DNA of 64,000 bases from Odontesthes bonariensis (taxonomy: Eukaryota > Chordata > Actinopteri > Atheriniformes > Atherinopsidae), in NCBI RefSeq assembly GCF_027942865.1, contig NC_134508.1, positions 35,027,466 through 35,091,465 of the forward strand, written 5' to 3'. The position numbers and the translations under genes are program-made. The notes beneath the pieces were generated by a model, which was given only the letters and a program-made list of their open reading frames with translations, did no database searches and was not told the origin of the DNA. Every line of letters begins with the position of its first letter. Within the stretch, counting starts at the first letter, position 1. This document shows positions 1 through 10,462 of this stretch, one piece after another.

Positions 1-61
1 CGCTGTCAATATGACTTTCGTTACTTTATAGACAAGTTGTCAATATGCTGTGCATGGATTA

Positions 62-330
62 TTTATTGGTTATTCCAACAGCTCCCAGAAGCCAGCTTCT
101 GATCCAGGATGAGGACGTCTGACAACTCCTGCAGACCCTGCAGGGACCGGAGTAATGCGAAGAATGCGGATTCCAAACGGCGGCGTTTAGGCTTATTGTG
201 TATATTGTAGGCTACAGCAGTGTGTGTGTATATAGTTTTCAATTCTTTATTATCAACATGGTTCTTATTACAATGTAAGCTATGTACATTGTGTGGTGTG
301 GCAATAAAAGCGCTTTAAAAAAAAAAAAAG
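62..330 (+). other. Possible last exon and 3' UTR of an upstream gene
   Basis: A pyrimidine-rich stretch ends in an AG near 80, followed by short open frames that stop near 120. One reads PRSQLLIQDEDV then a stop. An AATAAA at about 303-308 is followed about 10 bases later by a run of 13 A. This resembles the 3' end of a plus-strand transcript whose remaining exons lie outside the window. The genomic A run could instead mean a processed retrocopy. No protein family is recognised. Confidence 0.3.
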
Positions 331-499
331 TTTCCTTTTTCATTTCCTCAATAGATTCACATCATTCATGCCTGCATTAGCCTAGTCATAGTGCAGCTTA
401 TAAGAATGACGTGAATATATGAAGTAAACAAACATCCCAGGAATATTAGTAATAATCACAATTATTAATCATAATTGCTGAGTGATATGCCCATATAAA

Positions 500-600
500 G
501 TATGACTATATTAACCTTATTGGCCAATGGGCGGTCAGCTTTACAGGAGCTTTTTTATGTAATCACGTGCCTTTTTCGTCCAATACCAGCGAGGCCAGTG
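500..600. promoter_or_regulatory. Promoter-like cluster: CCAAT boxes, GC box, E-box
   Basis: ATTGGCCAAT (two overlapping CCAAT boxes) is followed within a few bases by GGGCGG, and CACGTG lies near 564. The DNA to about 800 is richer in CpG than its surroundings. These are standard vertebrate promoter elements, but no gene starting here is recognised. Confidence 0.3.
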
Positions 601-611
601 AGAGCTCCAGG

Positions 612-666
612 CGCTCTCACAGCGGGGTGCTAATCGCTGGGCCATTAGCACCCCGCTGTGTGAGCG
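612..666. repeat. Near-perfect 23-bp hairpin
   Basis: Arms 612-634 and 644-666 are reverse complements with one mismatch in 23, around a 9-base loop. The core of the arms is GCGGGGTGCTAAT and ATTAGCACCCCGC. It could be a palindromic transposon end, a microRNA-like foldback or a structured regulatory element. Confidence 0.75.
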
Positions 667-1491
667 AGTAGGGTTCGTTTCCGATGATTTTCTCGCTCAA
701 CAAACTTAAAGTTTGTCTGCCTGCAAGCGCCCAGGTGCGTCCGAAAATTAGGCAAAATCGCGGATGTTCACTGCCGTCCACAGTGACACAAATCCCTCTT
801 TTCATGCAGCGAGACTGTTTTTACATTCATAGAAAACCGCAATACTTGTGAGCGAGGAAGCACATGTGGAGAGCCTCAGTAATTTAAAAAAAAATCTAAT
901 TTCTCTTTCTTCTCCTCTTGCATTGGGATGATTTAAATGTCTCATTTCAATAAGAAAAATCTCTTCCTCCCAATATAAACTGGTGCAACAAAGAAAAAGA
1001 CAATCATGTTTTTGTACATTTGAAAGTGCAAGTGGACCATCTTACTCAACGCCTTGTGCCAGAAGAAAATACTTGAAACTAATGTCTATGTTTAGTTTGA
1101 ACACAGAGATGAGGTTTGATTATGCCAAAAAAGATGAAGGAGAATCCATTTATTAAGTTTTAGGTGGCATGCGCAGCCTTCTTATATTTTGACTTTCTCA
1201 AAGGGTGCAGCTTCTTCAGTTGTTACCTTGTACTGTTAACTATAGGACACAATTAACTCTTCCAGATTCAGATCTTGAAATTAGTTATGTATTTAGCAGG
1301 TTTGAGACCAAGTAATACGGATTTGTAAATCAGTGCATTTATGTTCATAGGATTTTATATGAAAATACATGCATGGTTTAATTGTGCTATCTATGGGCCG
1401 TATTACAATTGAAGAAAAAATTAAAAATAAGAAGCATGTTTTACTGACAAAAATGAATATATGCTTTAGTTTTAAATGATTCGTTCTTACT

Positions 1492-1605
1492 TTACATTAC
1501 GGTCATTTTGCAGACGCTTTTATCCAAAGCGACTTACAATAAGTCTTTTGCCTAAGCGACTTTTGCCTACCGATGTGTGTTTAACATTGGTAGGCAAAAG
1601 AACTT
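1492..1605. repeat. Dispersed fish repeat fragment with hairpin
   Basis: The stretch around GCAGACGCTTTTATCCAAAG and GCGACTTACAA is a motif I know as highly repeated in teleost genomes; I cannot name its family. Just after it, CTTTTGCCTACCGATGT and its near reverse complement form a 17-bp stem with one mismatch around a short loop (about 1568-1610). Confidence 0.5.
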
Positions 1606-2288
1606 CAGGTCACAAGAAATCATAAGTGCATTTCCTTCCAAAACCAAACAGCTAAGAGTATCACTAGTGCCAGAGTAAGTGCAATAAGTTAGGTGCCTAG
1701 ACAAATGGGGAAAAAGGACCATTTAGAAAACAAATAAGTGCGTAGGAAGTTGGGATTCTTCTAAGTAAATTAAGTGCTTCAGATAATACCTAGTTGAATT
1801 AAGACAAAAACATGGAAAAACATTTAAAGTTAAACAAGCAATTTATTGAGTTCACAACTATGTGTGAATTGTCTTATGCAGAATGCAACACTTTTTCTAA
1901 AAATCGGCGCATAAATGTGTAAAACCTGCTTCACACGTACAAGTGAAAATCAAAAGATTTCCACGTTTATGTGTGTAAAAGCTTTACGTGTTTTTTGCAC
2001 ATATGACTTTAACATAAATAGAAAATACCTCACCCCTCCCAAGAATCAAGAAGCAAATGTTTTTCTTTCAGATCAAATATGAGCAAAAATTTATTGATTC
2101 TCTGAATCGTGAATACATATGATGGAATTTCTAAGTCATTTTCTTTTCCAAGAGAAATATTTTCACATGTCTGTACACAGTTGTACAAAAAGTACATCAC
2201 AATTTATGTATTCTACGGATTTATTGAAGATTACAGTGTCAAATTTTCATTTGATTTGTTTGTTTTAGTTGTCGTTGTCATCGTTGTT

Positions 2289-2350
2289 GTTTGTTTGTTC
2301 GATGTTGTTTTATACTGTGTTTCTTTGTATATTTTGTTTTAGTTGTCGTC
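2289..2350. repeat. 62-bp tandem duplication, second copy hit by the hAT
   Basis: A T-rich unit beginning GTTTGTTTGTTCGATGTTG occurs at about 2289 and again at 2351. The second copy is interrupted at TGTGTTTC by the hAT element and resumes after 4253 with TTTGTATGTTTTG, matching the uninterrupted first copy. Confidence 0.8.
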
Positions 2351-2385
2351 GTTTGTTTGTTCGATGTTGTTTTATATTGTGTTTC

Positions 2386-4253
2386 CAGGGCCGTTTCTAG
2401 CTTTGTGGGGGCCCTAGGCAAGATACAGTTTGGGGGCCCCTAGTTTGTCAAACTACAATGAAGAGATTCCTAACCCTTTAGATGGAACACTAAGATCAAT
2501 TACACTTTATGAGCAAAACAGGCTAGAGTTTAAATTAAACATCTTAAGTTGAACCACTCAGGCAAGTGAAACTAATAAGAATATATAATATAAAGAAAAC
2601 AATAAATAAAATATTTTGAGTTTTTTAAAATATTAAACTGTAATGTACAGCGTCCCTTTAAAGATTGTACCCAATTACAAAGTAGATAGTTACTTTATTG
2701 ATCCCGAAGGAAATTCAAGCATCCAGTAGCAGACATAAAGCAAAAAAAATGTTTATACAATTAAACACTTTAAAAACAATCTAAGAATTTAAAAAACTAG
2801 TTTAAAAATCTTAAGTGACAGAGTGAATTAAGACCAAAATGAAATATAAAGTGACCAGTGAAATACAGAAGCGCCATCACTTAAAGCTGTTGTACATCCT
2901 GATGGCCAGAGGAACAAAAGAGCTTTTGAAGTTGTCACTTTTAAGAAGTTTCTGCATTTATCTACACATTGTACTAGTTAAAGTATTAAAACTAAGGAAA
3001 ATGATTCACTGCCACAATATTCTAAAACAAACAGGATGCCTAATATTTGTATATCACTAAACTAACAGTAGAACACTTCTAGAGGCCTATGAATAACACA
3101 CCAAACTTAGTAAATGAATCCTAAGTAATGCCAAAATCGTGTCAAATACCTGAGAGACGACTTCCACTGAACAATGACAGAGCAGGACAACAACCAGCCT
3201 CCCTCCCTGCTAGAATCTGAATAAACCAGAGTCAATCAGTCATTCCCGTGGCAGGACTGACTGTCATTCTCATCTTAATATAAGCAAACTTTCATGAGGC
3301 AAACACTGAAGCCGAGTTTATAACGAAATTCCAGCCAGGTACACAACATTTATCCGAGACTAGCTAGCAGGACAAATAAACACAAAAAACGTCCCCCCTC
3401 CAGCTATCCAGCCCACATCACCCAACACATGCCTTACCTTTGTCCTCAGGCCGTTTTTCTTCCTCCATTTTTCCGCGACACTACTATAACTTCTTTTTTA
3501 TGCCATTACGGCGTTTGTCTTGTTAACTTTTCTCGCTTTTTAGGGGAATGATGGGTAGATGTCAATCATTCCCGTCACACCTGTTGGCGGCCTGCTGCGC
3601 CACTCAGCGTGTGACAGTGCTGTACTTTACACAAACTCTACACACGGTCGCCAGCATTCGTAGATTTTGTTCGTAACTCCAAACTTTTCGTCAAATCCAA
3701 TCGCTAACCAAGCCTAGGTTGCTGACGTTAGCTGGCAGCAATATCACTGAACGCTAGGTTAGCGAAACAATTACACCAAAAACACAAATTTACCAGCAAG
3801 GGATGCACGAGCGTCATCTCTCCCTTTTCTTTTCTTTCTTTTGTCAGCGCCAGAATCATGTGGCCTTTTACTTGACATTCTAAATCTTCTTCACTGTTAA
3901 CGGGCATAACTCGGAAAACGTCAGGTAGGAGGATGCTCCACCACCTCCGATGCGGTAACTTTGAAGACTGTACCATTTCAGGAAGGGGGTGAGGGGTGTG
4001 GGTGGGGGGGTGGGGGGTGGGGGGTTATAGATAAGGTAAACACATCTAATTTGCCCAAATGGAGTAATAGGGAACACAATAAAGAAAAACAACGTTGGGC
4101 CTGTTCATAACTATTTTTTATAATTTCTTTAATGTAATAATATAATAACTATCATGAAATTTTGTTTTAACAACCTTAATTTTGGGGGGCCCCGCCAGGT
4201 ACTTGGGGCCCTACGCGCTCTGCGTACTCTGCGTATGCGGAGCGGTGGGCCTG
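2386..4253. mobile_element. Non-autonomous hAT transposon, 1.87 kb
   Basis: It starts CAGGGCCGTTTCTAG and ends GGGCCTG, imperfect terminal inverted repeats, and is flanked on both sides by the 8-bp duplication TGTGTTTC (2378-2385 and 4254-4261), as for hAT elements. No complete transposase is present. On the minus strand near 3440-3472, ATG GAG GAA GAA AAA CGG CCT precedes a GTAAGG splice donor, resembling the first exon of a hAT transposase (MEEEKRPEDK). Inside it, 2692-2730 has a LINE-tail motif (TTTATTGATCCCGAAGG), and 3966-4022 is very G-rich. Confidence 0.9.
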
Positions 4254-4404
4254 TGTGTTTCTTTGTATGTTTTGTTTTTGTAGCAGTAAGTAAGGAAAGA
4301 CTTGGTTGGGAGAAATAATGAAAATACATTGTCATGAGAAGACAGACCTGAACGAGCCTCTGTCTCCCATAACTGTATACTAATTACTCCCCCAACTGTT
4401 TGTC

Positions 4405-5439
4405 TCATTTCAGTGCACTCTTTACTGGCCGACTCGGACCTGAGAGACGCGGGTTCTTTGGTGGATTTGGTTTGAATTGGGTCTGGTTTTGCTGCAAATG
4501 ATCGGCGATATTTGGCAAATGTATTTGCTTGGTTGTCTTCTCAGGCCCCTGTTTCATTGTGCTGTTCTTTTTGAGTGCATTTTTTATCAATCTATAGTGG
4601 TCTATGGGCTTCGGAGTCACAAATGTCACTGGTTTGATGTCGATCTGTTTTTGTTTCTGCACCCAGGCTGATATGGGTGGAAATTGCCTATCCTCAGTCG
4701 TCATCCCAGGTTTTTGTTCCACAGGTTTACGGAGTCTGATCAAACGAGATGCAAATCTAGTCGAACCTGAGGGACAAGGAGTCAGAGGCGGACGTGGGCT
4801 AAACTGGGTTGGTGTTTGCTGCAAATCTTTGATGGGTGGTAAAAGTGCATGGCTGGTTATGTTCTCAGGCCTTTTTTGTACTGTTCTGTTCTGTCTCAGG
4901 GCACTTTTTATGGATCTAGTTGAGTCTGTGGGGTGTGGGGTCAGAGGTGGACGTGGTTTGAAGTGGATCTGTTTTTGCTGCACGCAGGCTGTGATGGGTG
5001 GTAATGGTCTATCCTCAGTTGTCATCCCAGGTTTTTGTTCCACAGCTTTACGGAGTCTGATCAAACGAGATGCAAATCTAGTCGAACCTGAGGGACAAGG
5101 AGTCAGAGGCGGACGTGGGCTGAACTGGGTTGGTGTTTGCTGCAAATCTTTGATGGGTGGTAAAAGTGCATATCTGGGTATGTTCTCAGGCCTTTTTTGT
5201 ATTGTTCTGTTCTGTCTCAGGGCAATTTTTATGGATCCACTTGAGTCTGTGGGGTGTGGAGTCAGAGGCGGACGTGGGCTGAACTGGGTTGGTGTTTGCT
5301 GCAAATCTTTGATGGGTGGTAAAAGTGCATGTCTGGTTATGTTCTCAGCCCTTTTTTGTACTGTTCTGTTCTGTCTCAGGGCAATTTTTATGGATCCAGT
5401 TGAGTCTGTTGGGTGTGGGGTCAGAGGTGGACGTGGTTT
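4405..5439 (-). pseudogene. In-frame repeat-array continuation of the WD40 gene beyond a TAG
   Basis: The frame of the WD40 gene stays open for 344 codons after the TAG at 5440-5442, ending at TGA (4405-4407) with SRPVKSALK. It encodes about seven units of 52-54 residues. Each has PRPPLTP near its start and LPPI near its end. Two unit types alternate: A-type contains IKxALRQNRT and B-type contains SRLIRLRK, arranged A-A-B-A-B, then two diverged units. It lies in the same phase as the upstream 853-codon ORF and continues its LPPI motif. It may be a lost C-terminal extension after a recent nonsense change, a readthrough tail, or a sequencing error at the TAG. I see no known leaky-stop signal next to the TAG. 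Confidence 0.7.
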
Positions 5440-8072
5440 CTATGTGATGGGCAACTGATCTCTGATGGGTGGTAAATGTATATCTTTTGTTTTCTCAGAA
5501 CTCTGGTTGACTGGGTTTTTGTTTCTGAGCAAACCATTTGCAGGTCTTCCTGAGACTGGGGGATGCGGGATGGGTGGTAAACGTGCATGCTGGATTGTGT
5601 TTCTAGGCCTCTGTTCTACTGCGCTGTTATTTTTGAGTGGTGGCAACCGTATGTTTCCTGATGATTGCTTTGAATACCTGGTGGCAGGCAGAGGTTGTGA
5701 TGGAGATACTTTATCGATGATCCCTGGTATGGTCTGTGACAAGGGTTGGGCCTTACTGATAAGGATCTGTTGGCACTCTTCTTTGTGCTTTAGTTGTCGA
5801 GTGCAATCTTGCCTTCCTGTAACCATCAGACTTTCTATGACTTCAACTTCTTCTATATATCTACTAATCTGGTGAGTAACTTTATTCTGGATCCTAAATC
5901 CAGGCACATGTTTATATAGAATGGGTCCCGGGAGTTCATATGGTATTATGTCTATCAAATGTCTAAAAAGGGGATCTCTTCCAACCAATTCTCGAATATC
6001 AGTATCACAATCAGTAGATGTTTTGGGAAAGGTTTCTTCCTTTGGGGCGTTGACTTGTTCTTCCTGTTCCTTGTCAATGTTCTCCCTTATTTGACCTTGT
6101 GTAGTATTGGACCCCCATTGATCTTTCCCGAAAAGGCCAACAAACTGACCAGTATTTGTCCATTGCTTAATATTCTTCTGCCCTGTAGTGACTATGTTTG
6201 CACAAGCATTATCACAAGCAACACAGACCAGCTCAGAACGGCAAGCCTGCCAAGACGCCAACAGTGGAGGTGATTGCAGTGACACACGCCATGGCCCAGT
6301 ATCTGCTTCTGTTTTGTATCCAAAGTTTTGAATATCCCACAAACAAATCCTTCCAGTGCTGTCACCAGTCACAAGTGTCTTCTCAGATTCATCAGTTATC
6401 ATGTAGGTAATAACTGCATTGCTTACCACCGCCTTAAACTTTCCTATTTGTCCTCCTTTAGCCTTAACTGACCAGGCACCGATGTAACCACCTGCTGAGA
6501 TTAGCAGTGTGGCTGTTCCAATATCAACCTCCCTTGTCTTCAAAGATACAACAAAGGGGCGTACATTCTCGTCATTCTCCTCCTCTGTAGGATTAGACTG
6601 ATCCAGTCTTTTGACTTTCTTTTTAGTTGGTATCACACCTGAGTGACCTGTATCCCTAAATGTCAGGTGTGTTCGGAGGCTCTCTCTTGTTTTTAGATAG
6701 TAAACAGCATCTAAAGACAATGTATCCCACATGACAACATTTCCCTCATTAGATGCAGTAATCAAAATTTCCTTGTGGAGTTCCATGGAGCAAATATCAT
6801 TCAATAAGTGGTGCTCCAAAAATATGTTTTCTCCTCCTTCAATGTCCAGCCTAAAGATGGTCTTGCATTTCTTTGCTGAAACAAATATTTTGCTGTCTTT
6901 ACAGATAATCTGGGTCACATCTTTTGGCATTTCAACGGGGAGGACTTTGAGCTCCTGCCCGTTACTGAAGTTCCATAGTTTCACTTTCCCATCGGGAGAT
7001 ATTGTGATGACTTGACGTTGGGCTTGATCGAAGGCAATAGCAGTGTGCCCAACAGACTTTTCTGGAGTGACTCTAAACTGCATTGCTGCCTTTCCTGTAA
7101 GAACATCCCACACAGTCACAATACCACTCATGCAAACAGAGACAATCTGCTTGTAAATGTTGTGGTATAGCACACTGCACACAGGCATGTTGTGGGACGT
7201 TAAAGAATTATGAAAATCATTTGTTCCTCTCCCTAGACATTTGGCTATATCCGAGTTAGCCAGGAACAACTCGTTGTTGTATATGTTGTAATATACAGTG
7301 GAAATTGGGGCCTCTTTCATGCCCACAATAAAAATCCTCTGCCGGCAGGTCCAGTCACCGTCGGACCATATACGTACATTTTTATCAGTAGATAAACTGA
7401 CAAAGACATTCTCTGTTGGATTATAAACTATATTTGTGATGGCTGTTTTATGTCCTTTTAATATCTCTTCGCATGATGATGTTTTGTGGGGGAACCACAC
7501 CCGCAGAAGGCCATCTTTGCCACCAGTCATTATAAAATGTGACCAAGGGGAATATTCAGCACAGGTAAAGAACTTGTCATGGTCCCTGCATTCAAAGACT
7601 TTTTTAGAGATTTTGGGTCTGACAGACTCAGGGCATGTGCTTAAAGTAACAACGGCCATGGATTTAGATGATTCACCACAGATGATGAATGATTCCATAC
7701 AAGGAAAGTATTGCAAATTTCTGAATGTTTCAGGAAAAATGGGAATCCTGAAAGAAACAAAATCTTTGGAAACAGTCTTTAGGAGGGATGAAGTGTATGC
7801 AACTGGATAGTGCCCCAGGGTTTTTTTCTCAAACATGTTTTTGCAAAAGAGCCCATTTTCACACACATCGTAGGAAATGAATACGGATAAAAATCCTTCT
7901 GAATCTCCAAAGGAAAACATACCTTTTTTCTCACTGTGGCTGTAGTTAATGGTTTGGATTCTTTTGTCTTCATCCACAATTAAGCAGAATGAAATTCTCA
8001 ATAATTCTGGGATTTTGTTACATTCATAGAATAGCAGTTCTCTGTCAGATGTTGCGACAGCCAGCTTCTCGA
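5440..8072 (-). CDS. WD40-repeat protein, WDR49/WDR64-like, 5' end missing
   Basis: The frame is open from the gap edge (8072) to TAG (5440-5442), about 877 codons. It reads EKLAVATSDRELLFYEC before the first visible internal start, so the true start is in the gap. WD-type blades are evident: MTGGKDGLLRVWFP, VSLSTDKNVRIWS, VSVCMSGIVTVWD, ITISPDGKVKLWNF, ITASNEGNVVMWD, VTGDSTGRICLWD. The blade order and spacing resemble vertebrate WDR49 (CFAP337), WDR64 and EFCAB8, proteins of ciliated and testis tissue. I cannot decide which, so no symbol is given. The C-terminus is low-complexity with LPPI motifs. No intron is visible in more than 2.6 kb, whereas these relatives normally have many exons, so a retrocopy or intron loss is possible. 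A LINE lies beyond the gap. Confidence 0.85.
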
Positions 8073-8272
8073 NNNNNNNNNNNNNNNNNNNNNNNNNNNN
8101 NNNNNNNNNNNNNNNNNNNNNNNNNNNNNNNNNNNNNNNNNNNNNNNNNNNNNNNNNNNNNNNNNNNNNNNNNNNNNNNNNNNNNNNNNNNNNNNNNNNN
8201 NNNNNNNNNNNNNNNNNNNNNNNNNNNNNNNNNNNNNNNNNNNNNNNNNNNNNNNNNNNNNNNNNNNNNNNN
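8073..8272. other. Assembly gap, 200 N
   Basis: Exactly 200 N, which suggests a placeholder length. It separates the coding sequence of the WD40 gene from the cut 3' part of a minus-strand LINE. The true size and content are unknown. Confidence 0.99.
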
Positions 8273-9950
8273 CTGATCTCTCCTTATATGCAGTGGCATT
8301 TCCCCCACCTCTACCTGTATAGCATTAACAGGAGTCGACTTCATTGCTCCACAACGCGTTCTTACGGCTTTATGCTGAATAACATCCAGTTTTGCCAGGA
8401 GCGTCTTAGATGCAGATCTGTAAGCCACACGACACATCCATAGTCAAATACAGACCTAATAAGGCTGATGTATATCGTTCTCAAGGCTGATCTGTTTGCT
8501 CCCCAGTCCACCCCTTTCAGACAGCGCATGGCATTCAGTACCTTTTTACATTTCTCAATCATTTTTTGCATGCGAACAGACCAAGTTAATCTCTTATCTA
8601 ACCACAGGCCTAGATATTTAAAACAGTTTACTCTCTCTAGTTCTGCGCCTGATAACTTCAGCTTCAAACCCATGGGAATGTTCTTTCTAGTAAAAAACAA
8701 GGTTTTAGTTTTGTCAATAAACATTCTAAATCCCCATTCAAGGGCCCACGCTTGGACATGGTCTACTGCCTGCTGCATTTTACGCACAATGAAATCCACA
8801 TTTCTGCCCCTTATCCACATTGCACCATCATCTGCAAACAAAGCAACATGGACAGATTCCTGCACCTCTTTAAAGACATCATTAATCATGATCAGGAACA
8901 ATATCGGGCTGATAATGCTTCCTTGCGGAGTGCCGTTTTCCACTGTATATTCACTGCTGAACTCTTCATTAATTTTGACCGTGATACTCCTGCCTGATAG
9001 GAAATCCTTGACCCACTGAAACATTCTACCCTTGATACCCATTTGCCTGAGTTTAATTAGGAGTCCCTCTCTCCAGACCATACCATAGGCCTTCTCTATA
9101 TCAAAGAATACTGTCAGTACTGTCTCCTTATCAACTTGGGCTTTCCTTATTGAGTCTTCTAAGGCCACTACTGGGTCCATGGTGCCCCTTCTCTGCCTAA
9201 ATCCACTCTGGTAGCTGTACAAAATATTTCTCGTTTCTAACCAGTAAACCAACCTATCATTCACCATTCTTGCCATTATTTTACCCAGCTGTGAGGTCAG
9301 CGCTATAGGTCTATAGTTTGATGGCATCTTTACATCTTTCCCAGGCTTCCTAATAGGGATTATTACAGGGATTATTATTACAGTCAATTTCTCCAACATA
9401 ATGTAGCATATCTCATCCCTTCCTGGGGTGGACCTACCCACTTTCTTTAACGCCCTATTCAATTCACTCAGGTTAAAGGGCGTATTTAGAGCATTCTGCT
9501 GCCCCATCTCCTCCTCTAACATATGCCTGTAGCTATCTATTGTGATTTCTCTTCCTCTTGCCTCACTGGGAGTAAGATTCCCTGAGCTGTGTACCTGTAC
9601 AAGTGTTTTAGCAATGGCCTCTGCCTTATCCTTACTGCCTATAATAACTCTGTCCTCTACCTTCATTATTGGATATTCCAGCTCTCTCCTAATGCCTCTC
9701 ATTTTTTTAATCATTCCCCATACATCCCCTATTGGGGTAGTTCTGTCTAAAGTTTCACAAAATGCTTTCCAGTACTCCCTCTTAGATTTTTTTTAACTTT
9801 AGACCTCACTACCACTTGACACTGCTTGTAATTTATCAAATTCTCAAAGTTCAATGTTTTCTTTAAAATTCTAAACGCTTTGTTGCGCTCTTTGATAGCC
9901 TTCCTGCACTCTTTGGACCACCATGGCACTATCTTTCTTGCCCTACCTGT
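8273..9950 (-). mobile_element. LINE (I/Nimb-type) fragment, inverted copy
   Basis: Minus strand. The 5' part (9747-9950) encodes PWWSKECRKAIKERNKAF, the region between endonuclease and reverse transcriptase. A reverse transcriptase with NYRPIALTS, FFDIEKAYGMVW, GTPQGS and LFADD follows. It is cut by the gap in the middle of the segment after the RT (SASKTLLAKLDVIQ). Over about 1.35 kb (8273-9617) it matches the plus-strand copy 10468-11816 with identical translations, including the same deletion between MLEKL and IPIRKPG and the same frameshift after DYGCVVW. A hAT begins at 9951. Confidence 0.85.
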
Positions 9951-10462
9951 AGGGGTGGGCGGGATGCACGGTATCATACCTTATGCGCTATTTTTCACCA
10001 ACGGTAGAGATTTTTTTGCCATACCTTATACCGCAATAGCTCATGAGTCCTGTAGATGGCAGTAATGCAAAGTTTTGAACATCCGCTTGGATATGCCGTG
10101 CGACAGTAATCGCAAGACAAGGTAACACGAGTAATTTGTTTTACCACCTGCGGGCTAACCATGCTCCGGAATATGAAACGAGTCAAAGCCGGTGTTCTGT
10201 CGATTTCTCCTACTTGTCGAGATTTGCTACTTTGTGGTTTTGCGCATGCGCTGAGCCGATTTTCTAAGTTTCGTTTTCACGCCCATAATGTTTTGCTACC
10301 CTGCGTCTCAGCTGGTGTGTAACGGTAACATCCTCAAAATCCTGATTATTTTCTCTTTTGGAAGACATGGAAAGTAATAAAACACTCATCGTATTAACAA
10401 GCAGTTTAACATGCACAAATGGGGTGTCTGAAACATGACGCATATTTGAGCATGTTGAATAA
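9951..10462. mobile_element. Broken hAT MITE, same family as 39794-40642
   Basis: It starts TAGGGGTGGGCGGGATGCAC at the end of the minus-strand LINE and is the near-identical reverse complement of 40131-40642. It stops inside the element, after AATAAGTGGAAG, and joins directly to the plus-strand LINE at AGGCCATTGC. Only one terminal repeat is present, so it is truncated by a rearrangement. Confidence 0.8.

Noticed and set aside
4604..5458. 284-codon plus-strand open frame over the repeat array
   Set aside because: It is the antisense shadow of the Pro-rich minus-strand repeats, which match the upstream WD40 protein in phase and motif.
8468..9019. 183-codon open frames at 8468-9019 (+) and 11071-11622 (-)
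   Set aside because: They are antisense shadows of the two LINE reverse transcriptase copies and are identical only because the LINE copies are.
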